Notes under the pieces: generated by a model
What the model was told of the DNA's origin: nothing
The model's input: only the letters and a program-made list of their open reading frames with translations
Database searches by the model: none
Translations under genes and position numbers: made by a program
Part shown: positions 25,964 to 33,703 of the stretch, piece after piece
Layout: the number at the start of each line of letters is the position of its first letter
Numbering within the stretch: position 1 is the stretch's first letter
Assembly: GCF_014207375.1 (NCBI RefSeq)
Contig: NZ_JACHEE010000014.1
Span: forward strand, 62,001-126,000
DNA: 64,000 nt
From: Arthrobacter sp. AZCC_0090
GTDB lineage: Bacteria; Actinomycetota; Actinomycetes; Actinomycetales; Micrococcaceae
Direction: 5' to 3'

Positions 25964-26680
25964 ATGGCCAAAATCCAACACTGCGCCGCTGAAGCCCTCC
26001 AGGACGTCCTGCGCGACGGCCAGACGATCGCCGTCGGCGGCTTCGGGCTCAGTGGCATCCCCGCGGACCTGATCGACGCCGTCTGCGATTCGGGCGTCAA
26101 GGACCTGACCGTGGTCTCCAACAACATGGGCATTGACGGCAAGGGGCTTGGCGTCCTCATCGAAACCGGCCAGGTCCGCAAGGTCATCGCCTCGTATGTG
26201 GGCGAGAACAAACTCTTCGCCGAGCAGTACCTCTCCGGCCAGCTCGAGGTCGAATTCGCTCCCCAGGGCACCCTGGCCGAGCGACTCCGCGCCGGCGGGG
26301 CCGGCATCCCCGCCTTCTACACGCGGACCGGCGTCGGAACCCTGGTCGCCGAAGGCAAGCCCCTGGAAGAGTTCGACGGCGTCACATACGTCCGCGAGCG
26401 CGGGATCGTTGCCGACGTCGCACTGGTCCACGCGCACACCGCTGACACGGACGGCAACCTGATCTACCGTTACACGGCCCGGAACTTCAACCCGGTGGTA
26501 GCGACGGCGGGAATCATGACCATCGCCGAAGCCGAGGTGATCGTGCAGCCGGGCGAACTTGACCCCAACCACATCGTGACACCCGGCGTCTACGTCCAGC
26601 GGCTGGTCCAGGCGAGCGCACGCGTAAAGGACATCGAACAGCGCACAGTCCGTCCACGCGTTGAAGTCCTGGCCGTCTAA
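25964..26680 (+). CDS. 3-oxoacid CoA-transferase subunit A
   Basis: The 238-aa alpha subunit contains the family I CoA-transferase start ALQDVLRDGQTIAVGGFGLSGIPADLI and GGAGIPAFYTRTGVGT, and ends with the EVIVQPGELDPNHIVTPGVYV segment. It works with the beta subunit encoded next to move CoA from succinyl-CoA to a 3-oxoacid. The substrate may be 3-oxoadipate (PcaI) or acetoacetate (ScoA); the two groups are too similar to separate by eye. It is the first gene of the operon controlled by the IclR protein. Confidence 0.88.
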   Translation: MAKIQHCAAEALQDVLRDGQTIAVGGFGLSGIPADLIDAVCDSGVKDLTVVSNNMGIDGKGLGVLIETGQVRKVIASYVGENKLFAEQYLSGQLEVEFAPQGTLAERLRAGGAGIPAFYTRTGVGTLVAEGKPLEEFDGVTYVRERGIVADVALVHAHTADTDGNLIYRYTARNFNPVVATAGIMTIAEAEVIVQPGELDPNHIVTPGVYVQRLVQASARVKDIEQRTVRPRVEVLAV

Positions 26681-26706
26681 GCACCCACCAGCGAAGGAGC
26701 ACCACC

Positions 26707-27387
26707 ATGGCATGGACCCGCGACGAAATGGCCGCAATTGCGGCCCAGGAACTCAACGACGGCGATTACGTCAACCTTGGTATCGGCATCCCCACCCTTG
26801 TTGCCAACCACCTGCCCGACGGCGTGCGTGTTGTGCTGCAAAGCGAGAACGGGCTGCTCGGCATGGGGCCCTTCCCCTATGAAGGCGAGGAAGACGCCGA
26901 CCTCATCAATGCCGGCAAACAGACCGTCACGGTCCTGCCCGGCGGCAGCATCTTCGACTCCGCGACGTCTTTCGGCATGATCCGCGGCGGCCACGTCAAG
27001 GTTGCCATCCTCGGCTCCATGCAGGTTTCCGGCAACGGCGACCTGGCCAACTGGACCATTCCGGGAAAGATGGTCAAGGGCATGGGCGGCGCCATGGACC
27101 TGGTGGCCGGGACCCCGCGCGTCGTGGTCCTCACCGAACACAATGCCAAGGACGGGAGCGCCAAGATCGTCCGGGAATGCACCCTGCCGCTGACCGGCCT
27201 GGGAGTGGTGGACCGCATTGTCAGCGACCTCGCGGTCTTTGACCTTGAAAAGACGGACGACGGCGGCCGGCAGCTTACCCTGACAAAACTCGCCCCCGGC
27301 GTCACCGTGGAGGAGCTCCGCAGCAAAACGGAGGCCGCGTTCGCGGTCTCCTTGGAAGAATCTGCTCTCGAAGGAGCCACAGCATGA
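26707..27387 (+). CDS. 3-oxoacid CoA-transferase subunit B
   Basis: The 226-aa beta subunit has the catalytic-glutamate motif LQSENGLLGMGP (SENG) at about residue 48, which forms the glutamyl-CoA thioester. IGIPTLVANHLPDG and GGHVKVAILGSMQVSGNGDLANWTIPGKMVKGMGGAMDL are the other conserved blocks. GAAGGAG 7 nt upstream of the ATG supports the start. It follows subunit A by 26 bp and overlaps the thiolase start as ATGA, so all three are coupled. Confidence 0.9.
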   Translation: MAWTRDEMAAIAAQELNDGDYVNLGIGIPTLVANHLPDGVRVVLQSENGLLGMGPFPYEGEEDADLINAGKQTVTVLPGGSIFDSATSFGMIRGGHVKVAILGSMQVSGNGDLANWTIPGKMVKGMGGAMDLVAGTPRVVVLTEHNAKDGSAKIVRECTLPLTGLGVVDRIVSDLAVFDLEKTDDGGRQLTLTKLAPGVTVEELRSKTEAAFAVSLEESALEGATA

Positions 27388-28604
27388 GCCTGAAAGACCA
27401 GTTCGGCAAAGATGTCCTCCTCACGGGGTGGGGACACAGCAAGTTCGGCAAACTCACGGACGAGACGCTGGAGTCCCTGATCGTCCAGGTGTCCGCAGAG
27501 GCCATTCGGAATTCCGGCCTTGAGCCACGGGACATCGACGAGATCTACCTCGGCCAGTTCAATTCAGGCATGCAGCCCCTGGGCTTCACCTCTTCCTTGG
27601 CCCTGCAGCTATCCGAGGACCTAGCCAACGTACCGGCCACGCGGACGGAGAACGCCTGCGCCTCGGGCTCGGCGGCATTCCAACAGGGCGTGAAATCCGT
27701 GTTGGCCGGGACCGCCCGCAACGTCCTGGTGATCGGTGCCGAGAAGATGACCGACGCGGGAGCCGACGTTGTAGGAGCGGCGCTCCTTGGGGCCTCCTAC
27801 GAAATGGCCGGAAAGGCCTCCACCACCGGCTTCACGGGGCTGTTCGCCGAGGTGGCCAAGCACTACGAGAAGCGCTATGGCGCGGGCATCGAACGCTCTG
27901 GTTTTTCCAGGGCCGGCCTGGGCGACATCCTTGGATCCATCGCCGCCAAGAACCACCACAACGGCATGGACAACCCCTACGCGCAAATGCACAGGGACTT
28001 CGGCGAGGAGTTCTGCCGGACCGTTTCCGAGAAGAATCCCCTGGTCGCCGAGCCGCTCCGCCGCACCGACTGCTCCCCCGTGTCCGACGGCGCCGCCGCC
28101 GTCGCGCTCTCCCTCGGACCGGCATCGGGCGCTGCTACTGAACCCGTCCGGTTGGCGGGCTTCGGGCACGCGAACGACTTCTTCCCGGCAGAGCGCCGCG
28201 ACCCCACGGAGTTCGCCGCCACGCGGGTCTCCTGGGAGCGCGCGCTGGGGATGGCCGGCGTCGGGATCGACGGACTGGATTTCGCCGAGGTGCACGATTG
28301 CTTCACGATCGCCGAACTGATCATGTACGAAGCCATGGGGCTGACGCCGCGCGGTGAAGGATCCCGGGCGGTTAAGGAGGGCTGGGTCTACAAGGACGGC
28401 AAGCTGCCCATCAATGTGTCGGGCGGACTCAAGGCCAAGGGCCACCCCGTGGGCGCCACCGGCGTATCGCAGCACGTCATCGCCGCCATGCAGCTCACGG
28501 GGACCGCGGGCGCCATGCAAATCCCCCACGCCCGCCGCGGGGCAGTGCAGAACATGGGTGGCGTGGGCATCGCGAACTACGTGAGCATCCTGGAATCTGT
28601 TTAG
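27384..28604 (+). CDS. SCP-x-type thiolase (acetyl-CoA acyltransferase)
   Basis: The 406-aa thiolase has the nucleophilic cysteine in TENACASGSAAF (about residue 90) and GGLKAKGHPVGATG with the catalytic histidine. In place of the C-terminal CxG cysteine of classical thiolases it has EVHDCFTIAEL, the HDCF motif of SCP-x and related thiolases. It therefore is not a canonical PcaF. With the CoA-transferase it would cleave the 3-oxoacyl-CoA to acetyl-CoA and a shorter acyl-CoA. Confidence 0.85.
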   Translation: MSLKDQFGKDVLLTGWGHSKFGKLTDETLESLIVQVSAEAIRNSGLEPRDIDEIYLGQFNSGMQPLGFTSSLALQLSEDLANVPATRTENACASGSAAFQQGVKSVLAGTARNVLVIGAEKMTDAGADVVGAALLGASYEMAGKASTTGFTGLFAEVAKHYEKRYGAGIERSGFSRAGLGDILGSIAAKNHHNGMDNPYAQMHRDFGEEFCRTVSEKNPLVAEPLRRTDCSPVSDGAAAVALSLGPASGAATEPVRLAGFGHANDFFPAERRDPTEFAATRVSWERALGMAGVGIDGLDFAEVHDCFTIAELIMYEAMGLTPRGEGSRAVKEGWVYKDGKLPINVSGGLKAKGHPVGATGVSQHVIAAMQLTGTAGAMQIPHARRGAVQNMGGVGIANYVSILESV

Positions 28605-28612
28605 CGGATGCC

Positions 28613-28709
28613 CGCTGGAACTCCCGCTTTTGGCGCCCGACGACGGCGACTCCCGCTAAGTGGCGCGGGCCGCCGTCGGGGTCAAGTCCAAAGGTGGGGA
28701 ATTCCAGCG
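28613..28709. repeat. 97-bp imperfect palindrome between convergent genes
   Basis: Ends CGCTGGAACTCCC (28613-28625) and GGGGAATTCCAGCG (28696-28709) pair at 12 of 13 positions; inner TTTTGG/CCAAAG and CCGACG/CGCCGTCGG segments pair as well, so the whole region can fold as one long hairpin. It fills the gap between the thiolase and GlcG-like genes. It may terminate both, and its length is like the 92-bp elements elsewhere, but the sequence differs. Confidence 0.6.
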
Positions 28710-28717
28710 AGAGCTGG

Positions 28718-29278
28718 CTACTTCGCCTCAAGCACGGCAGCTCCGGCTGCCGCGCAGGCTTCATCCAGGGCACCGTCCGGTGCGCCACCGACGCCGATCC
28801 CGGCCACCGAGACGCCGTTTACCTTGAGCGGCACGCCGCCGGGAAGGAACAGGGTGCCGGGGAGGTCGGCGATCGACGGGCCGTTGCCGTTGATTCGCTT
28901 GGCGAGTTCGCTGGTGGGGGCACCGAAGGCGGCGGCACTGTAGGCCTTCTTCTTGGCGGCTTCGATGGTGTGTTCGGCCGCGTTGTCGCCACGGAGCAGG
29001 GCTTGGACGGTACCGAAGCGGTCCACGAGGGCAACGGTGACGAACGGAAGCTTGTCAGCCTGGCACTTCGCCAAGGCAGCGTTGACCGCCTGACTGGAAG
29101 CACCCACGGTAATGCGGTTCTGCGGGACGACGTTTTCCGCGGACGGATTGACGTCGACGGCGGCCGTCGCAGTTCTGGCAGCGGCCGGCGTCCCAGGATT
29201 CGCGACGGCGGTTGCCCCGCCGGTCAGGAGCAGGGCTCCGGCGGCAGCGGCGGCAAAGATCTTGTTCGACTTCTTCAT
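28718..29278 (-). CDS. secreted GlcG/HbpS family protein
   Basis: The 186-aa protein has a Sec signal peptide (KIFAAAAAGALLLTGGATAVA) with cleavage near VANPG. The mature part is a GlcG/HbpS (DUF336) domain: AVNAALAKCQADKLPFVTVALVDRFG, LRGDNAAEHTIEAAKKKAYSAAAFG, then FLPGGVPL and GAPDGALDEACA. Secreted members such as Streptomyces HbpS bind haem or iron and feed oxidative-stress signals to a two-component system. A NarL-type sensor kinase pair is encoded directly next door, so a functional link is an attractive inference. CCGGAGG precedes ATG 29278. Confidence 0.8.
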   Translation of the reverse strand: MKKSNKIFAAAAAGALLLTGGATAVANPGTPAAARTATAAVDVNPSAENVVPQNRITVGASSQAVNAALAKCQADKLPFVTVALVDRFGTVQALLRGDNAAEHTIEAAKKKAYSAAAFGAPTSELAKRINGNGPSIADLPGTLFLPGGVPLKVNGVSVAGIGVGGAPDGALDEACAAAGAAVLEAK

Positions 29279-29426
29279 GGTGGTCCTCCGGGAGGTCGGC
29301 AGCAGGTACAGTTCCATGCTTCCGGCCAGGCCTCCGCGGCACATCCGGCGCTCGTCTCCCTTGGCCTCATCCTTTCCGCCCCCGGCATCAGCCAAAAGGC
29401 GGAGAGACCAAGGGCCGGAACGCGCC

Positions 29427-29432
29427 TAGCAT
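29427..29432 (+). promoter_or_regulatory. -10 box (TAGCAT) for leaderless kinase gene
   Basis: TAGCAT ends 7 nt before ATG 29440, which favours 29440 over the in-frame ATG at 29431 that overlaps the box itself. No clear -35. Confidence 0.4.
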
Positions 29433-29439
29433 GGGAAGA

Positions 29440-30672
29440 ATGCCGGAATCTCCGAACGGGACGACCCCCCGTCCCCCTGCCTTCCGCCCCACCATGGGTC
29501 GGATCGACGCAGTGGTTCACCTCAGTTTCGCCGTGCTCATGGTGGCGTCCGGCGTGCGCTACGTCCTGCGGCACAGCCCGGCCGACAACCTCTGGACAGT
29601 GGCCCTGGCTGCCGCAGTGTGCGTTCTCTACGCCGTGGTGGCCGTGCTTGCCCAACGGCGCCAGCCGTGGCTGCTGTGGATGGTCGCGCTCGTGCTCGCC
29701 TGGGCTGTGCTGGTCATCGCCGCGCCGAGTTTTGCATGGTGCTCCTTCGCGTTGTTCTTCCTGTCCCGCGTGGCCTTCAGCGGTTGGATCGCCTCTCTGG
29801 CGGGGGCCGTCACGGCTATTGCGACGGCTATCGGGCTGTTCCGTCTGAGCGGGGACACCGACGTCGCCATGCTGCTCGGGCCCATCGCAGCAGCCGTACT
29901 GCTCACGTTGATCTACGACAGGATCGAGCACGACGCCGCGCTACAACGCCAATTGCATGCCGAGGTGTCGCGAGCGCAGGAACGCCTGGCCGCGAGCGAA
30001 CGTGCGGCCGGGATCGCCGTGGAGCGCGAGCGTGTTTCTCGCGAAATCCACGACACTGTCACCCAAGGCCTTGCCAGCAGCCTGCTGCTGCTCGAAGCCG
30101 CGCAACACTCATGGCCCGAAGAGGGAGCGAAAGTGGAGGTGCAGAAGGCCGGCACCCTCCTGCGCCAGAACCTGGCCGACACCCGCAGCCTGGTCCACGA
30201 GTTATCCGCGCCGGGGCTGGACAGCGGTCCGTTGCCCGAAGCCCTCGAACAAGCTGCCCGCCAATACGTCGATGCAGTGCGCCTCCAGGTCACCGGCGAT
30301 CCCCATCCAGTGCCAGCGGAGGTGCGCCATGCCCTGATGCGGGTGACCCAAAGCGCGGCGGCCAACATCAAACTTCACGCGCAGGCCGAACACGCGAGCT
30401 TGACGCTGGGCTTCCTCCCCGGGGCGGTCACCCTGGACGTGTTCGACGACGGCCGCGGCTTTGATCCCGCGGCGGTACCACCGCCGTCGGACAAGGGCGG
30501 TTACGGCCTGCGAGCCATGCGCCAACGGGTGGAACAACTCGGCGGGGTATTTTCGGTGGAGAGCTCGCCCGGCCAGGGAACCGTCGTGGCCGCCCAACTG
30601 CCGCTGCCCCGCACAGAACCCAGCCAAGCAAATCCCGCACCATCGGTGCGGATCGAGAAAGACACTATATGA
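29440..30672 (+). CDS. two-component sensor histidine kinase (NarL/DesK type)
   Basis: The 410-aa kinase has an N-terminal domain of about six membrane helices (residues about 20-150), a coiled region, then the HisKA_3 phosphoacceptor in ERVSREIHDTVTQGLASS (His near residue 205). A degenerate-length HATPase_c domain follows with VFDDGRGFDP and GYGLRAMRQRVEQLGG. With no large extracellular sensor domain it probably senses a membrane or periplasmic cue. Its stop overlaps the regulator start (ATGA), so it pairs with that protein. Confidence 0.9.
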   Translation: MPESPNGTTPRPPAFRPTMGRIDAVVHLSFAVLMVASGVRYVLRHSPADNLWTVALAAAVCVLYAVVAVLAQRRQPWLLWMVALVLAWAVLVIAAPSFAWCSFALFFLSRVAFSGWIASLAGAVTAIATAIGLFRLSGDTDVAMLLGPIAAAVLLTLIYDRIEHDAALQRQLHAEVSRAQERLAASERAAGIAVERERVSREIHDTVTQGLASSLLLLEAAQHSWPEEGAKVEVQKAGTLLRQNLADTRSLVHELSAPGLDSGPLPEALEQAARQYVDAVRLQVTGDPHPVPAEVRHALMRVTQSAAANIKLHAQAEHASLTLGFLPGAVTLDVFDDGRGFDPAAVPPPSDKGGYGLRAMRQRVEQLGGVFSVESSPGQGTVVAAQLPLPRTEPSQANPAPSVRIEKDTI

Positions 30673-31295
30673 AGCCGATTTCGGTCCTGCTCGTAGATGA
30701 CCATTTGGTAGTCCGCAGCGGCCTCAAGGCGCTGCTCGGCACCCAGCCGGACATCACGGTGGTCGCCGAAGCAGCATCGGGCGAGGAGGCCCTCGCCGCG
30801 GTGCAACAGCACCCGGCCGACGTCGTCATGATGGATCTCGCCATGGGCGAGGGCATGGACGGAATCGAGGCAATCAAGCGGCTGCGCCTAGCGAGCAAGC
30901 AGCAAGCGGTGCTGGTGTTCACTACCTATGATTCCGATGCCGACATCGTGAGGGCCGTGGATGCGGGTGCCATGGGCTACGTGCTCAAGGACGCCGCGCC
31001 CGAGGAGATCTTCGCGGCGGTCCGGGGCGCAGCGCAAGGCAAGAGTGTCATGAGCGCACCCGTGGCGAGCAAGTTGTTCCAGCAATTGCGCAACCCGGAC
31101 GAGGTGCTCACCCCGCGGGAAGCCGAACTCCTGAGCCTCCTCACCCGAGGCCTCAGCAACCGTGAGCTCGGCAAACGGCTGTTCATATCCGAGGCCACGG
31201 TCAAAACGCATTTGGCGCACATCTACGCCAAGCTTGGCGTAGAGACACGGGCAGCCGCGATTGCCGTGGCCATTCGCCGCGAGGGGATGCGCTAG
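30669..31295 (+). CDS. NarL/LuxR family response regulator
   Basis: The 208-aa regulator has a receiver domain with phospho-acceptor aspartate in VVMMDLAMGEGMDG (about residue 55) and the conserved lysine in YVLKDAAPEE. The C-terminal LuxR helix-turn-helix is LTPREAELLSLLTRGLSNRELGKRLFISEATVKTHLAHIYAKLG. It overlaps the kinase stop by 4 bp. Its 3' end (coding for the last residues and stop) is repeated as a 26-bp near copy after the next gene. Confidence 0.93.
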   Translation: MKPISVLLVDDHLVVRSGLKALLGTQPDITVVAEAASGEEALAAVQQHPADVVMMDLAMGEGMDGIEAIKRLRLASKQQAVLVFTTYDSDADIVRAVDAGAMGYVLKDAAPEEIFAAVRGAAQGKSVMSAPVASKLFQQLRNPDEVLTPREAELLSLLTRGLSNRELGKRLFISEATVKTHLAHIYAKLGVETRAAAIAVAIRREGMR

Positions 31296-31300
31296 GGCCC
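31275..31300. repeat. 26-bp direct repeat, left copy (response regulator 3' end)
   Basis: CGCCGCGAGGGGATGCGCTAGG followed by GCCC; it matches 31921-31946 at 24 of 26 positions. It includes the last codons and stop of the response regulator. Confidence 0.7.
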
Positions 31301-31329
31301 TTCACCAGCTACCGCGCCGGGTCTAAACT
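31301..31329 (+). promoter_or_regulatory. promoter (TTCACC-17-TAAACT) for leaderless HdeD-like gene
   Basis: -35 TTCACC (31301-31306), 17-bp spacer, -10 TAAACT (31324-31329), then 6 nt to ATG 31336. The mRNA is predicted to start at the ATG. Confidence 0.5.
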
Positions 31330-31335
31330 GACGCT

Positions 31336-31902
31336 ATGTCCGACGCAGCGGGACGCAAGTTGTTTCAGCATTCAGGAACGGCGCTGATCTTCCGGGGAGC
31401 TTTGGCCCTTCTCTTGGCCTTCCTGGTTGCTTCGCTGCCGGTCGCCACTGTATTTGCGCTTGTCTACGTGTTCGGTGTCTACGCCATCACCGATGGACTC
31501 ACCGACATGGCCCACTACTTCTACGACCCTGCGCGCCACTCCCGCTGGAGCATGATTGGCGGCTTCATCTCCGTGACGACTGGCATCGTGGCCGTTTCGT
31601 GGCCGGGCATCACCGCCGCGGCACTGGGCCTCCTCATAGGAGCTTGGGCCCTGGTCCTGGGGATTTCGCAAATCATCCTTGCCATGGATGCGCGGTCGAC
31701 AATCAGGGCTTGGTGGATCTGGATGTTGACAGGTTTAGTCACCACCTTGTTCGGGCTTTTTGTGCTCGTCAATCCCAGTGCCGGATTCCTGAGCGTGGTA
31801 GGGCTGCTGGCGACATACGCCGCGGTCGTTGGTTTGCTGTTGATCGCCTCTGGCATCAAGCTCCGCAGGCGTGCCAGCTCTTCGGTGATGCTTGCCCATT
31901 AG
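31336..31902 (+). CDS. HdeD/DUF308 family membrane protein
   Basis: The 188-aa protein is almost entirely hydrophobic with about six helices arranged as a threefold repeat of paired helices, as in HdeD (acid-resistance membrane protein) and other DUF308 proteins. Segments such as LIFRGALALLLAFLVASLPVA and GFISVTTGIVAVSWPGITAAALGLLIGAWALVLGISQIILAMDAR show the repeat pattern. The function of actinobacterial members is not established. The gene is flanked by 26-bp direct repeats, and its promoter begins right after the left copy. Confidence 0.8.
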   Translation: MSDAAGRKLFQHSGTALIFRGALALLLAFLVASLPVATVFALVYVFGVYAITDGLTDMAHYFYDPARHSRWSMIGGFISVTTGIVAVSWPGITAAALGLLIGAWALVLGISQIILAMDARSTIRAWWIWMLTGLVTTLFGLFVLVNPSAGFLSVVGLLATYAAVVGLLLIASGIKLRRRASSSVMLAH

Positions 31903-31920
31903 CCCTTTGCGGGAGCAATC

Positions 31921-31946
31921 CGCCGTGAGGGGATGCGCTAGGTCCC
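31921..31946. repeat. 26-bp direct repeat, right copy
   Basis: CGCCGTGAGGGGATGCGCTAGG followed by TCCC; near-identical to 31275-31300 (24 of 26). It lies between the HdeD-like gene and xth and encodes nothing in this position. Confidence 0.7.
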
Positions 31947-31954
31947 AAGTTCGG

Positions 31955-31960
31955 TAAGTT
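31955..31960 (+). promoter_or_regulatory. -10 box (TAAGTT) for leaderless xth
   Basis: TAAGTT ends 7 nt before GTG 31968, supporting that start over the in-frame GTG at 31962. Confidence 0.4.
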
Positions 31961-31967
31961 AGTGGCT

Positions 31968-32774
31968 GTGAAGATAGCTACTTGGAATGTGAACTCGCTC
32001 CGCGCACGTGCCGACCGCGTAGAGGCCTGGCTGCAGCGCAGTGACTGCGACGTCCTCGCAATGCAGGAAACCAAGTGCAAAGACGACAACTTCCCTTGGG
32101 AGCTCTTCGAACGCATGGGCTACGAAGTTGCCCACTTCGGACTGAGCCAGTGGAACGGTGTGGCGCTCGCCTCCCGGGTAGGGCTCGACGACGTCGAACG
32201 CGCCTTTGTTGACCAGCCCGCCTTCGGAAAAGCCGGCAAGGACCCCGTCCAGGAAGCCCGTGCGATCGCCGCAACGTGTGGCGGGGTACGGGTGTGGAGC
32301 CTGTACGTTCCTAATGGCCGTTCCCTGGATGACGAACACATGCCGTACAAGCTCAAATGGCTGGACACGTTGAAGGGCCACGCGGCCAGCTGGGTCTCGG
32401 AGAACGCCGAGGCGCAGGTGGCGCTCATGGGCGACTGGAACATCGCCCCGTTGGATGACGACGTCTGGGACATCGACTTCTTCCGGGCAAACGCGATGAC
32501 CCACGTCAGCGAACCCGAACGCGAGGCCTTCCGTGCGTTCGAAGCGGCCGGTTTCACCGACGTCGTCCGCCCCTACACCCCCGGTCCCGGCGTCTATACC
32601 TATTGGGACTACACCCAACTGCGGTTCCCCAAGAAGGAAGGCATGCGGATCGACTTCGTCATGGCTTCCCCCGCCCTGGCCGCCCGTGTCACGGGGGCCT
32701 CGATCGACCGCGAGGAACGCAAGGGCAAGGGTGCCTCTGACCACGCTCCGGTGATCGTGGATCTTACGGACTGA
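31968..32774 (+). CDS. xth: exodeoxyribonuclease III
   Basis: The 268-aa enzyme is a class II AP endonuclease with 3'-5' exonuclease activity for base-excision repair. It begins KIATWNVNSLRAR, followed by CDVLAMQETK (metal-binding glutamate), VWSLYVPNGRSLDDE, LMGDWNIAP and, at the end, GASDHAPVIVDL with the catalytic Asp-His pair. Start GTG 31968 gives the standard N-terminus and follows a -10 box by 7 nt. The right copy of a 26-bp repeat lies just upstream. Confidence 0.93.
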   Translation: MKIATWNVNSLRARADRVEAWLQRSDCDVLAMQETKCKDDNFPWELFERMGYEVAHFGLSQWNGVALASRVGLDDVERAFVDQPAFGKAGKDPVQEARAIAATCGGVRVWSLYVPNGRSLDDEHMPYKLKWLDTLKGHAASWVSENAEAQVALMGDWNIAPLDDDVWDIDFFRANAMTHVSEPEREAFRAFEAAGFTDVVRPYTPGPGVYTYWDYTQLRFPKKEGMRIDFVMASPALAARVTGASIDREERKGKGASDHAPVIVDLTD

Positions 32775-32808
32775 GACGCAAATAACCGATGGAGGAGGCG
32801 GACCGGCG

Positions 32809-33678
32809 ATGAGCGGAAAGCTATATGGGAGTCAGGCGGGACTGCCCTTCTCTTCAGCGCTGCGCGTCTACGAACCACTCGAAGCCTTCCCGGAGGACCA
32901 GCGGCAGCAGCTCGTCGCGAGCGGAACCCGTAGCGGTTCGCGGGCCGCCGTCGAGAATGCCGAGCTGCTTGCGTCCCTGGGACGGGTCACCCGTAAGGGC
33001 GGGGATCCCTTCCCTACCGGCAGCACGGATCTGGTCCGCATCACCCGGGTTCCGTCCGGAGATCTGAACGACTCCGACGCCGGGCGGCTGCTGTATTGCC
33101 CCAGCCAACTGGTGATCCGGGCTGGCCTTGCGGCAAACGCCCTCATGGAAGGTATCCACGGACCGCTCGCGGACCTGCTCATTCCTGTGGATCAGCGCGA
33201 CCGGCACCAGGCACGCATCGACCGTATCAATGCCAGCCACGACGCGAAGCGGGTGCATACCCGGGCTTCCACTTGGGGCATCCCTTTCAGCTGGTTCTCG
33301 CTGTTCCAGGAGTCGGACCGCAAGGACGTCGTGGAATCGGGAGGCCGCATCCTCACGGTCAGGGTTTGGACCTCACTGACTGACGCCCTGGACCGCGCAC
33401 GCTTCGCCGTAGCCAACCTTGCACTGGCAGCTCCGGACCTGGATATGCTGGATGACCTCACCCAGCTCACGGAATGGCTCGAATTGTTCCATGTGCAGTC
33501 AATGGTGGAGCTGGACTACGGCGCGGTGGCAGACAAGGTGTACCCAGATGAGTCGCCCATGGACGTCCGCCTCGGCATCGAGTGCCTCGCCGAGGGGGAC
33601 ATGACAGGGGCGGCCGCAGCCTACCGAAGGCTGGCTTCCCGCTGGATCCCCATCAGGCAGCTGGCCCGCGCTTCCTAG
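32809..33678 (+). CDS. conserved actinobacterial protein of unknown function
   Basis: The 289-aa protein is mostly soluble, with no signal peptide or membrane helix. The region FHVQSMVELDYGAVADKVYPDESPMDVRLGIECLAEGD is acidic and looks like a helical interaction domain; AAYRRLASRWIPIRQLARAS at the end resembles a TPR-like helix pair. I do not recognise its family, though its clean codon use and good ribosome site (GGAGGCGGACCGGCG before the ATG) indicate a real gene. It converges with the LacI gene downstream. Confidence 0.7.
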   Translation: MSGKLYGSQAGLPFSSALRVYEPLEAFPEDQRQQLVASGTRSGSRAAVENAELLASLGRVTRKGGDPFPTGSTDLVRITRVPSGDLNDSDAGRLLYCPSQLVIRAGLAANALMEGIHGPLADLLIPVDQRDRHQARIDRINASHDAKRVHTRASTWGIPFSWFSLFQESDRKDVVESGGRILTVRVWTSLTDALDRARFAVANLALAAPDLDMLDDLTQLTEWLELFHVQSMVELDYGAVADKVYPDESPMDVRLGIECLAEGDMTGAAAAYRRLASRWIPIRQLARAS

Positions 33679-33703
33679 CTACTGGGCTGCCTAGCTACTG
33701 GGC
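33675..33703. repeat. duplicated stop region (13-bp direct repeat, period 16)
   Basis: CTAGCTACTGGGC occurs at 33675-33687 and again at 33691-33703. The first copy holds the stop of the upstream gene; the second holds the stop of the convergent LacI gene. Confidence 0.6.
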
